A stretch of 64,000 nt of DNA from Fratercula arctica (Eukaryota > Chordata > Aves > Charadriiformes > Alcidae), in NCBI GenBank assembly GCA_947846985.1, contig CANTUZ010000012.1, forward strand, positions 24,886,135-24,950,134, in the 5' to 3' direction. Below are positions 37,490 to 49,398 of the stretch, in pieces (position 1 is the first letter of the stretch; each line of letters starts with the position of its first letter). The notes beneath the pieces are model-generated. The model saw only the letters and a list, made by a program, of their open reading frames with translations, made no database searches and was not told the origin of the DNA. Both the position numbers and the translations under genes were made by a program.

Positions 37490-37729
37490 TTGGAGTACTG
37501 GAACTGTGAATTCCCCAGGCGGTGCCCTCCGAGGCGCTCTGCGGCAGCCTTGCTGTCAGCATTAGAAGGGCGAGAAGATACTGATCTGGCTAACGGTACC
37601 CCCCCTGAACTCCAGTCCCCTTGTGCAGGGGAATACTCTAATTCCTGTCTGATGCTGCCTATTGCCAGCTTTCTGAGCAAAGACTGGATATGCCTTTGTG
37701 CTTTGCCGTGTTACAGAGAGCTGACCTGA
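37490..37729. other. CpG-bearing GC-rich pocket, unassigned
   Basis: About 37515 to 37625 is clearly richer in G+C than the kilobases around it and carries clustered CpG (four within 35 bases near 37520 to 37550). It is open on both strands: a 79-codon plus frame 37490 to 37729 and a 70-codon minus frame 37468 to 37680. Neither translation is recognised. CpG is depleted across most of the window, so the cluster could mark a regulatory element, an exon or a young insertion; I cannot tell which. Confidence 0.25.
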
Positions 37730-39389
37730 CTGCTGTCATTTTGACAAACAAGAAAATACACTCCCAGGTTGGTAAAAAGATAAATTTTATACAGAGAAGT
37801 AATGATCCGATTCCTCTCTATTCAAGTGCTGGCAAGGTGCTTTAGGGTTTTAAGAAACTTTTCCTTTATCTAAAAGGGTCCTCCCCAGTGCCGCTGCTGC
37901 TAAATTTGTATACGCTGTTCTTTCCACCAAATTAGTGAGATTTGCAGGTTGGCTGAAATGAATACTAATATGCCATTGGTATTTAATTCAAAATGCTCCG
38001 AGCTTTCTCCTGTGCCTCTCTGCTTGGTTTGCTGTGTACGTCTGTGGGTTTCTGAAAGAAGAGACATCAGAATATTTCTCTAGAAGGGATAAATCTCCTC
38101 AAAGGTCTGTAGTTGAAGACAAGAGACTCATGAGAGCCCAAAATACACTAATTCAAGGTAATAACAATCATTGGTTAAAACAGTCTTCTGGAATTGAGAA
38201 AATTTGCAGGCATAATGCTGTTTTATAAAGTCTTTGGAATATAATGCATCATGACATAGTTGCGTGGCTGTCCATGAGCTGTGGTCACCTTCTTAAATTT
38301 ATCTTATGTACAATGTGCTCATACAGAAGCCTAAACAGGACAGAAGTGCAATGCTGATAAAACCCGGATACTGTCAACGGTAAATTTGGCTACAGTTAAA
38401 ATAAAAGAATTAGTGAAGTTTCCAATATTTAAGAAATACTTGTGATTTTTAATACCAACACTAAAGTAAAACTGTTAAGTCCTCTTTTTAATGTATGCAT
38501 TTTTAAAGTAAAAACCACATAACAATTCCAAACACGTAGACAAAGTCTTTTTTTTAATACGGATGTTCTCAATTTGTGTTAGGCAATTGACATTTTAAAT
38601 ATGGGTTGGAAGAGGATATACATCAGGGTATGCAGATAGAAATGTTAAAATACATATTTTATTTTGACAAGTAAAAGCTCTGTCAGAAGGTCTTTGATTC
38701 ACAAAGCTGCAATACATTCATAGTTTTGAAATATGATCCTCTATCATATTCACTTCTTAGACAGGTTAATGTCTTAAATACAAACAAATGCACATCAGAC
38801 AGAATTCTAGCCTGATTTCCTTGAGGGGCTGTAAGGATAATAAGAAAAAACCCTATTATTAAGTAGATTTAGCATGAAAGGGAGTGCTTTTTTTCCCCAA
38901 TTTTTACCTATTTGTCTGAAAAATGAACTCTGCCATTATTGTGTCTAATACATGAGGTATCTAATAATAAGAACATTCAAATTAACACCTTTTTCATTCA
39001 AAGGTGCTGTCCAAATATTTCCTATTGTTCAAATATAACTAAACCATGATATTCCAAACAAATATATTTCAGTGCAACCCAAATAATTCATCTGACAAAG
39101 AAAATAATTATGGTTTATACTAAAATATTTCCATTGGAGACACTAGATTGCAGCTGATCCTCAATAAGAGGCTTTTTAAAGAGAAATATTAAACCACTGC
39201 TTCTTCTGGAAGTCCCACCTCTTTCCAGTGCTATCAATATTTCAAATCCTTTCAAAATACTGTAATTGCAGATTATTTGGGTTTTTTGCTCCTTACTTTT
39301 AGCCATCGTGCAAATCATCCAGAGAGATCCAATGTGTAACTAAGACTAATTATGTATAAAACACATAGAAACAGGAAATATATAGAATA
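37730..39389. other. Non-coding AT-rich stretch
   Basis: No gene or repeat recognised between the GC-rich pocket and the CR1 element. Short open frames only. Confidence 0.5.
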
Positions 39390-40582
39390 CAAGAAAGCAA
39401 ACTTCCAGCTCTTCAAGGAGTTAGTCAATTGGACCCCTTGGGAAACTGTCCTCAGGGACAAGGGAGCAGAACAGAGCTGGCAGATCTTTAAGGACTCTTT
39501 CCGTAGAGCACAAGAGCTCTCGATCCCCAGGTGTAAGAAATCAGGAAATGAAGGCAAGAGACCAGCACAGTTGAGTCACGACCTGCTGGTCAAAAAGGGC
39601 AAGAAGGAAATGCACAGGCAGTGGAAGCAGGAACAGGTATCCTGGGAACAGTATAGGGATGGTGTCAGGAAGGCTGAGGTGCAGCTGTAGCTGAACTTGG
39701 CAAGGGACACAAAGAATAACAAGAAGGGCTTCTACAGGTACACTCTCAGCAAGTTTGCAGATGACACCGTGCTGAGTGGTGCGGTTGACATGCCTGAGAG
39801 ACAAGATGCCATCCAGACAGTCCTAGACTAGCTTGAGAAGTGGGCCCATGTGAACCTCATGAATTGTGTGAACAGGCTGGGAGATGAATGGATTGCGAGT
39901 AGCCCTGCCAAGAAGAACTTGCAGATACTGGTGGATGAAATGCTGAACCTGAGCTGGCAACGTGCGCTCGCAGCCCAGAAAGCCAACCATATCCTGGGCT
40001 GCATGAGAAGAAATGTGGCCAGCAGGACAAGGGAGGTGATTCTGCTCCTCTACTCTGCTTTGCTGAGACCCCACCTGGAGTACTGTGTCCAGCTCTGGAG
40101 CCCTCAGCACAAGAAGGACATGGACCTGTTGGAGCAGGTCCAGAGGAGGGCCACAAAAATGATCAGAGGAACAGAGAACCTCTCCTACAAGGACAGGCTG
40201 AGAGAGTTGGGGTTGATCAGCCTGGAGAAGAGAAGACTCCAGGGAGGCCTTATTGCAACCTTCCAGTACTTAAAGGGGGCCTACAGGAAAGACGAGGACA
40301 AACATTTTAGCAGGGCCTGTTGCGATAGGACAAGGGCTAATGGCTTTAAATTAAAAGAGGGTAGATTTAGCCTATACATAAGGAAGAAATTTTTTACAGT
40401 GAGGGTGGTGAAACACTGGAACAGGTTTCCCAGTTGCGCCCTCCCTGGAAATATTCAAGGTCAGTTTGGATGAGGCTCTGAGCAACCTGATCTCGTTGAA
40501 GATGTCCCTGCTCATTGCAGGGGGCTTGGACTAGGTGACCTTTAAAGTTTCCTCCCAACCCAAAACATTCTATGATTCTATA
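39390..40582 (+). mobile_element. CR1 LINE copy, 5'-truncated and internally deleted
   Basis: Plus-strand CR1 with its 3' end intact: ATTCTATGATTCTAT closes the element at about 40567 to 40581, preceded by the usual GGACTAGGTGACCTTTAAAG text. A single frame carries the ORF2 relic. The charged linker between endonuclease and polymerase (ELVNWTPWETVLRDKGAEQS) comes first, then a jump from KKGFYRY to LSKFADDT near 39740 that removes most of the polymerase, including the first catalytic Asp. A second jump near 39865 runs from WAHVNLM to RLGDEWI. After that come the C-terminal region ([23 protein letters not shown]) and RKKFFTVRVVKHWNRFP. In-frame stops lie at 39688 and 39829, so no working enzyme can be made. 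CR1 moves by target-primed reverse transcription, and 5' truncation is normal for it. Confidence 0.97.
39391..40473 (+). pseudogene. CR1 ORF2 relic (reverse transcriptase)
   Basis: The coding part of the CR1 copy, one continuous frame with two TAG stops (39688 to 39690, 39829 to 39831). The final open section is 207 codons from 39850. FADD, the second metal-binding motif of the polymerase, is present at 39754 to 39765 but is separated from its domain by the deletion. The endonuclease domain and the fingers/palm motifs ahead of FADD are missing. Full-length CR1 ORF2 proteins are roughly 900 to 1000 residues, so about a third remains. It is a dead copy rather than a host gene. Confidence 0.93.
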
Positions 40583-40775
40583 AACCAAGAATGTATTAGA
40601 AGACTGGCTTTTTTTTCCTCTTCCTCCTCTGTAAGTAATCACCTTTCCTTTCAAATGACTGAATATCTGCCACCCCCAAATGTGGTGTGTAGTTCCTTAT
40701 TACACCCCAGGACAAATCCTTTATTTTGAATACCAATGGAGTGAGCTTTGTACCATCAGCACGAGCTAGCAGGTC

Positions 40776-40845
40776 TTCAGGGCCTTTGGATTTAATTTGT
40801 TGCATTCATTCTCAGCACCTTTGGATTTAATTTGCTGAATTCACT
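40776..40845. repeat. 35-bp tandem duplication, two copies
   Basis: Copies at 40776 to 40810 and 40811 to 40845 share the CCTTTGGATTTAATTTG core. I count about six differences in 35 bases, so the duplication is older than those at 22440 and 23567. It lies about 0.2 kb past the CR1 3' end. Confidence 0.85.
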
Positions 40846-43800
40846 ACGGGTAAAAAAATTAAATCACATAATAGACAGTTAAGAGTTTCTCGTAAAATTC
40901 TGCTGATATGTTTTTAACAGAGTCCCAAAGCTACAAATATCAGTAAAAACATTCTGAAACCAGAGGCCAAACCGCAAAGATCCTGGGACTCTGATGTCTG
41001 AACAAGATGCAGCAGTACAGTATTTTGTGATGACAGCATATAATAAGAAAAATGGATACAACAGAGCAGAAGTCTATCCAAGGAATTTGTATTCCCAAAG
41101 CACAGACAACGTCACAAAATAACACTTTTCTGTGTTATTGTCAATGTCATCCTGATAAACACCAACATTCTCACTTGTCCATGATGGAGAATTTTTGAAC
41201 CAAACAAATATGCATAAATAATAGTCAGAGAATCTACCCATGTAAAATTTCCAACAGTTTTCTGCAGGAGGTTTTAGAAATGTGATTATCTGTTAAAAAT
41301 CTGTGTTGCTTCCAAGCCTGAACTTGAACTGTCTTGAGGCAAGACATGTTTTACTGCATTATAAGCAACCATACACCCAAACCACCAGCAGATAAACTAG
41401 TGAAAGCTATCCCTTCTTCTGTTCTGTGTCCTTGTGTAGTCAGCCATGGACCTAAATAAAAGTATCAAGATTCTCCAAAAACAGTCAAAGCAATGAAGGG
41501 ACTTTCCCACCTCACATTTAGAAGACAAAGGTGAGCTTTGCCACACCAATCCTTCTTTTTTTCAGTCAAAGTTAAAGCTGTTTTTTTTTTAAGAGCCAAT
41601 ATCTTTTTAAGTCGCAAACTGAATAAAAAGATAATGCGTAGCCCCAATAACAATATCTTTTTTATCCCTGTACAATCAGAGTCAATAACCTGTTTTTTAC
41701 TGCAAAATTATATAAAGACTGAAGCTTCAGATAAACTCCTATAAAGAATCCATCGAGCTAATAAAAATATCAGCAGGTGTAAGAATGAAACCCAAAAAAA
41801 CATGAGCTGGTACACAGAGAGGTTTTATCTCCACCGTAAGGAAGAGGGAAGGTGTGTGGGCTCAGACTTGCCAGACCCCTTGTCGCTGTGCCAGAGCTGC
41901 TGGGGCTGGTTGTCAGAGGTGCTGCTTTAGGGAGGGCTCTTATCCCAGAGCTGTTTCTTGACTGGAAACGTCAGATGTCACACTGATACCTTGGCCATGT
42001 AGAAGTCAAAAACAGGCAGGCAAAGAAGCAGGAGGATGTGAACTGTAGTGTGAACATACAGAGGCTTCAATTATGGGAGAGGGGATGGTGGCAGTAGGTT
42101 ATTTCTGCAGCCACTGAAGGAACGAAATTTCCCATGTGCTTTTAGGAGGGTTGTTGGATGTAGAGCTCTATTAAGACCCTGGAGCTAGATCTTGCGCCTG
42201 TGCATACACAGACATGCCTCAGTGTTATTTATTGGGCAATTCCCATACCAAATATAGTGTAAACTGAAAATTCTCCAGAGATATATATATGACAAATGAG
42301 TAATATTTTTGCTGTGCAGCTTCACAGGAGTCAAGATATCCCACACCTGTGTAGTAAAACTCCTCCCAGCGCTGCAGCACATGTGGCTATTGGCATGGTC
42401 CAGTTGCACAGCCAGGAAGCCCTGGCATTACATTTCTCTGTACATGGTCAGTCAAGCTGGTGGATCATAAGAAGCACCGGTCTTTTTGAGTTAGTATTTT
42501 TTCTATCTTGTTATCTATCACTCCATATAGTCAGCATCTCTATCTCTTAGGATCTGTTTCCCCACTTTCTTGGTTCAGCAAAACTAGTTTAGGTTGTTAA
42601 CCTGATCCTCATCCAACAGTTCTCCTGCTGGGACTGAAGCAGCTCCCTGCCTTCCCGCTTCGGGACTGAGCCTATAAAGCAGCCATTGACATTGCAGAAG
42701 AACAGGGCAGCCCTCTACAACAGCTCATGGACTGTACAGAGGCATAACAGGAAGTTTTTTATATTTCCTTGTATCTCAGAGAGGTCCCAAATATCACCAG
42801 AAACAGACCCGTTTGGATAGGTCACTGCTTCTTTAGCAGTCTTTCTGGAATGGATAAAACCATTATCACATAATAAAAGAGCTAAATAACAATAGCCTTA
42901 TCTTATTCTTGGCTAGAGACTTCCTTCAAGTATCTGCTCTTATATTACTATTCCAAAAGGAGGAACAAAACAAAGCAGCCTACATAAATTTTCTACTAGA
43001 AACACTGCAATTAAAAAAATGACCAGGAATAACCCTGCATTTGAAAAATAACTGTGAAGTTGCCTTATTAAAATCAAATGTCTTAGCCACAACCACAAAG
43101 TAAGAGTCTGTATTTTCATCATAAAATTTCTATTCCGTTAAAAAAATATTTTCCATATTAAACCCAATTGATTTGCCACAACCAAATTTCAGGAAGTCTC
43201 TTATTAAAAGAAAAATGATGGGGGAAAAAAAGAAAACAAGATGAAATGCTAGCAGACACACACTCCAGAGTTTAGACGTTTCTTGTTGATAATTAATATG
43301 CTCACATTACTTAATTGAAACATCATGCATCCTACCACATGTCATTCCTTAACCACTCAACACATATGGACTATGCTTGCAGGACAGAAACATTATTGGG
43401 AATCATGGATTTCATAGTGAGATGAAAATGACAGATGCATTTTTAAGTGAGGAAGGATACACAGGATTGGGGAATTAGCAATGGTCACTTCGATTAAAAG
43501 CATGGCCATATGACGTGTTTACATTGCACAGGAGTATCATGAAACATGTTTAGATAAACGTTTGTGTTCTCACTTTTTATACTTTGTCAGATTGCATATA
43601 AACTCTAATTCTAATAAAATACATCATAAAACCTTGCAACCACTATGACAAACAGCCTTGTAAGTGGCTGAGTAATTCCATTATTCTCTCTCAAATTTAA
43701 CTTCCCTATTAATGGTGGTGCTACCCGGTAAGCTAGGAGAGCTAGGTAGGTCAAACGTTTTTGTCCCTTATTCTAAATAGAGTGACAATCAGAAAAAAAT

Positions 43801-46764
43801 AAAAAACAAGTCCCAGGATTGCATTCCAGTAATTGCCATGTCTGAAGAAAAAAAGAACTGCATTTTTTGTTTTATTTCATAACACTTTTACTAATTACAG
43901 TATGTTTTCATCATCCATATATCAGAAATACGGGCCCTTGTCTTGGTGCACAGCTACCTCAAGACAAACACACTGCCAGCATATACCCAGTAGTATGACT
44001 TGAACCTGCATGATCATGAAGAGGACTAATAAGCATCTCCTCTGCTCCTTCCCACATGCCTTGAGCGTGTAACTACCATTCATAATGGCCGGATATGTGC
44101 ACAAGCTTCCAAGTGGGAAAACATGCTTCTGCATTTGATATTCCACACAATACTGCCTATTTACTAAATGGTGTTCGTTAACGATAAAGCATTTTTCAGA
44201 AAGCTTGATTACATTCACCATGTGAAGACAAGTTAAATTAAATAAAATATGATCATTGACTTGCATTTAACTTGGGGAGGAAAAGACTTGTTGTTTCATA
44301 CTAAATTTACTATAGAAAAATCAGTGGTCTATTTTCTTCCTCTTTCCTTCAGGAAATTTTTTGGTTGTCTAGACATGCTAAGGATTTCTCTGCTCAGTTT
44401 ACCAAATACCACCTTCTGTAACTGTGAATGAGCCTTTACCACAAAAAAATCCCCTCTGAAACTATTTTTAACAACCTTTCCATTGATAACACCAGCTGGC
44501 AAACTCTGTACTGACCTGAAATAGTTCACTGAAGTAGATGTGAAAGTCAGAGAGAAGGCACAAGGAATAAAATTGGAATGTAGCAAAAAGGAGAATGCTT
44601 TGTGTCTACATAGAGGCAACCAACCAGAAGATGTAATCCTGTTGTCCTGCAGTCGTATGATGCTGAGAGCATCACTTTTGTCAAGTAAGAGAAGGGACGC
44701 CCTAGATTTGTTTGCAGCTTACGCTGCTGTAAAGAGAGACAGGAACAGTTAAACACACTTGGCAAATTTTGAAAGATCTGAGTTTGTCCTGAGGGTTTCT
44801 AATTTTGCCTAGTAATTTTATCATAAACTATAGAGAGCCTTTTATCCTTGCTTTGTGTTCAGTGAAGTCCCATCAAAGGATAGAACAGATAATTTATGTC
44901 CATTTGGAAGCTACTCACTATACACCTGGGCAAAAGGTACTACAGCACTGCTAAACACCTTCTCCTCAACCCCCTGTCATTAAGAGGAAAACTCGTATAC
45001 ATATAAAATCAACCTTCAGGAAACGTACAGGAAGCCCATGCTCCCCTTGTTTGTCGCTAATTACTCAAAGTCTGCAGCCTCTAGAAGACCTCACACCAAT
45101 CACCATGGTTTGTCCTCCCAAGCATTTGCCCAGCCACTTCAGCTCTAAGTTACGGCAAGGTCTTTACATTAAAGCAATGAGATGCAACTGTGAGACTGAC
45201 AGCTTTGATAAGCTGACTGATCAGCTTTGTACTGCATCTGGACTCACGCTGAGGTCACTAACCTCACAAGGTCCTTCTTGACTGTGTGGGCAACTCCATA
45301 GGAGAGAAGGATGAAAGTTTTGGGAGAAATCTCTCCTAGGAAGAAGCTTAACAAGAAAGGAGCAGACTTGATGTGATGCCATTTTCCACGTTCTAATGAA
45401 GTTCTTTGTTCAGTGCTAGGAAAAAAATGACTGCTTTTCACAGGGGAATATTTCTCTGACTAAATTAGCACTGATTTTAGAGCCTCCACTGAAGTGGTGG
45501 AACAAGGGGGCTATTATAACTTCTGGAGATCTTAAAATTCTAAGTACTCCTCCTGGCATAGAAGAATCAACTCCACATCTAGATGTAACTTAAATGTCTC
45601 ATCAAATTAAAAGTAAAACTCAACTAGTTCATAGAAAAGGTTTAACTTCAGTTAAAGACAAGAAGTTTCTAATGCTATTATTTGTGAAGGTTACATTCAG
45701 TTTCAAAGGTAGTGTTCTAAAAAGCAGATAGTAGAACCTATAGCTCTGAGAGGGATTAATTGTGTCTATTGGCTAGAAGGAAGAACTAACTTCGAATCCA
45801 TTTGATCAACTGAAATATTGATGCTAAAAGAAAAGAAACTTAGAAATGTTACTGTTCATAGGATCTGCATGCATTTTTGTTGTTACAATTTTCTGACGTA
45901 CTGAAAAGAATTTGGAGAAGTTCCAACATAATTATTATTTTTCAATCCAATTCCAGAATAAAATACAAACAATATAATGTTCAGCACTTGAGGACCGAGC
46001 TCAAATAGACCATTCTGGGAACAAGCCACAGTAACAAAGCAAAGATGGTGTTTGGAATGATTTAAGTGTTTACAGGTGCAAAGGTAAATACAGCACATTC
46101 TCTTTTCAGAGTCACACAGAGGATGCAGGCATTTGAGGTCACAAATGGTGTTTTCTAGTAATAAGAGTGAAAGGAAACTAAATACTCCTTGTCCATCTTT
46201 CATACCAGCTCATTGTCATCACTGCTGAATCACTGACACCAACTACAAAGTTGAGACATAATTCTGGGGAATGTGAACATAGATATAGCTTCTGACCCAA
46301 AAAAAACCCTCATTAAAAAACCCCCAAACCAAACAAACAGCGATGTCCTTACTGCAAGACGTATCGTTCTCTACCTGGAATCCATTCTACACCTACAGTC
46401 ACGAGTTTAGGAATCCATCTACCTATGCAGGTTCCTTCGTGGTTTCCATCCCCAAATTATTAAAAAAGCTTGGTCTTTGTCAGCCTATGTCTGATAGATT
46501 AGATGCCTTTAAAATTTCAAATTATATTTCATATCTCTTCAAGTTACACTTCTCTACAGCCTTAGATACAAACACAGAGTATACAGATTCAGAACACATG
46601 AATATTTCCCAATATACTCATCTTGTTAAGAAAAGAAATCTGAAAAGATTAAGGGCCACCAAACATTTTAAAATTATTTCATCTACATCTAAAAACATAT
46701 TAACTTATGTAGGTCTAAAGGATACTTAAATTTCCAATTAGAGAAAAATAATTTGAAAGAAAGA

Positions 46765-46776
46765 TTTTTTTTTTTT
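46765..46776. repeat. T12 homopolymer
   Basis: T run followed by CCCTGTTTCC. Pyrimidine-rich, low complexity. Confidence 0.75.
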
Positions 46777-49356
46777 CCCTGTTTCCATTTTTAGAAAGAG
46801 GAAGAAGAGTTTTCTCTCTTAGGTAAGTTCTGACCCTTCATTTTTACTCATACTGAAGACGAAGTTTGATAAGCCAGGATTTTAGAATTTTGCTCAGGAA
46901 GGAAATTTTGATACAATGTGTTTTAACACATTATTGAAAGAAAATTTTTCGCAACAGTAGAAGTTATATTTGAAATATGAATGTAATACAAGTAAAAATG
47001 AAATGATGACATAAATGTGAAATAAAAATATTAACTCACTGTTAAAATGCATTTTCTAACTGAAAACAGTTCCATCGAAACTGATTTATTCTCTTTCCTA
47101 TACAACTGTATTGCCTTTCTCTTTTCCTGCATAATATTTTTACATTCCACATCTTCCAATCGCTAAAGGCATTACTGGTGTAAAGAATATAGTGGACCAT
47201 TATCACTCTTCACTTTTTTTTTTGAAAAAACACATGTGATTCCATAAGCCGTTTCCACACATAATGTGTGTGTTATACTTAACAGTCTTTCATAAGCTAT
47301 AGCAAGATCTTTTACAAGGGTTGAAGACTTCCAGGGACAGAGGAAATTTCATATACCTTTAAGTAAAATCACTCAATGTTTACATAACAAAAACGAGGTA
47401 GGGTCAATTTCTGGTATAGGAATACATATCAGTATGTTAATAGCAATCTAAAGAATTAAAAAATAAAATTTCAATTTAGGTATAAAATATGTATCCATGT
47501 AATTAAAAAAAAAGTATAGAAGTATTATGCTAAAGCTGATTAAGATAGAATAAACCAAAATAAATCTTGGTAACTATTACTGTCACTTCTCCGCAATTCT
47601 CTCTTTGAATACTAAAATATAAATTAGAGATCTTTTGAGAATTAAGAATAAACTATAAGCAGAAATGTTTGTTAAATATTTCAAAAAGTTTCAGAAAATG
47701 GTATAACATTTCCCCTACGTGCCAAGTAAAAACAAGTGTGACTATATATACCCAGCAAGTAAGGCATGTAGTCTTTAAAAGCCAACAACTATAATAATAA
47801 AATGAGCTCTTCTAAAATAGCAACAACTTAAACTGTGAGCTTTTTTGGCACTGAGCACGTGAGAAAAAAAATGAAGCTCCAGCCACACTAGCAGTGTTAA
47901 GTTTTCACAATTTGGAAATGTAGTCATCAGTTCTACTGAAAAACGGCCATCGAATCAGGCTGTCTAGAACAGCGCCTTTGTTGTGCTTTCTATGCACTGA
48001 CAAAAGCCTAATTCTTCGCATTGTTAGAAGGACTGACTGCTTCAGAACAAACCACCACTATTCAAACTTGTCGGAACAAGGTTGGAGAAAACTAGATAAG
48101 AGCACTTGAGTGATCTGTACACAGACACAATTGAACTGGAAGTGAAGTTACATACACGAATGATCTATTGTGTGGTGCAGCTTTAATGGTCTGAAACAAT
48201 TCCTTGATCTTGTTTATAGCAATGATATTCCGTTTACTAAAGGTCTCATTTGATGGATGTTTCAGGGCATACAGCTTGCATGCTAGTGGTTTTCAACAAA
48301 TAGTATGCTGGCAACATGTGATGACAGGTACTTCACATACGGTATGGAAATAATCACTTCTGAAATATACAAGCTTTTTTGAATGTAGCTTAATTTTAAA
48401 TGCAGCAATTTATGATTTTTAAATAACTGTGCCACACAATAATCCCTGTACAACACATGATATTCAGGAATGGCTACAGATGGAGCTTTCCCGTACAAAA
48501 AATAGATCATTATGAACTGCACCTGTTTCTACCAGCCGGGCGATCTTGCACTGTAATTCTTATGTTGCATTAATAATTATCAGATTAGTATTTAACTGTT
48601 CTTACCCAACAGTTGGTATAAACTGGGACACATACATCCCTTGAGATTTGAGCCAGCAACAACCTAAGCACATGTGTTATTGCATGCATACTTGTAGTCT
48701 CACTGGGATGTCAAACAAACTTGGAGCATAAAAAAGAAAGGTATGTTCATATAATGAGGAGGCACCTTTGTACCTCTGAAGCTCTGGCTGGAAGAGGCTT
48801 TCAGGGAGAGCGAGTTTTCTCAAAGAGTAAGCTAAGTGCGGAGATTTTTATTCAAGTGACACAGAAAGAAGGGAAATGGAGGAACTGTATTCATGTTGAT
48901 GCCATGAATCCAGATTAGAAATTAAGATTTAGAAATAAAGCATAATGACATGCACACAATCAGCCAAATGTACCATCCTAGATAAGCGTAAGTGAAAATG
49001 AACATATAAGATCAGATGAACAGAAGTGGTCTTTTGGGGGACAACTTTCCGATAAGAGGGCTCCAAAATGCACAATCAGAAATACTAATAATAAATACGC
49101 TCCTTCTGGTATTCTCTAGTTTACTCACTTCAGTAAAAATAATGGGTGTCTAATACCATACACTATTTTCTGATATAAAATCATAACCAGTCCTTACTTT
49201 TCAGCAAGTAATAGCCTAACTAGTTTTATATTATATGTAGATATCTAACTCTGGTTCATATGTATCTGAATAATACATATAATAATTTCTACTGTCTAGG
49301 TACTAAGACATACAATTAGATCAAGTAATAGCTTTCAAAATACCATTTTCAAAAAC

Positions 49357-49398
49357 ATTGGTATTTTTACAAATACCAATAAGCACTTCATGCTTATT
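49357..49398. repeat. Two adjoining perfect hairpins
   Basis: First hairpin: ATTGGTATTT (49357 to 49366), loop TTAC, exact complement AAATACCAAT (49371 to 49380). Second hairpin: AATAAGCA (49378 to 49385), loop CTTCA, exact complement TGCTTATT (49391 to 49398). They share three bases, so only one can be fully formed at a time. No gene is next to them. Confidence 0.85.

Noticed and set aside
39541..40156. Minus-strand frames of 87 to 99 codons across the CR1 copy
   Set aside because: They are antisense shadows of the CR1 ORF2 relic.
43922..44266. 114-codon minus-strand frame
   Set aside because: Cys/Val/Leu-rich with no domain or splice context; consistent with chance.
46343..46729. 128-codon plus-strand open frame
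   Set aside because: No domain or family resemblance; Ser/Thr/Leu/Lys-rich composition of translated AT-rich sequence, and no splice or promoter context.
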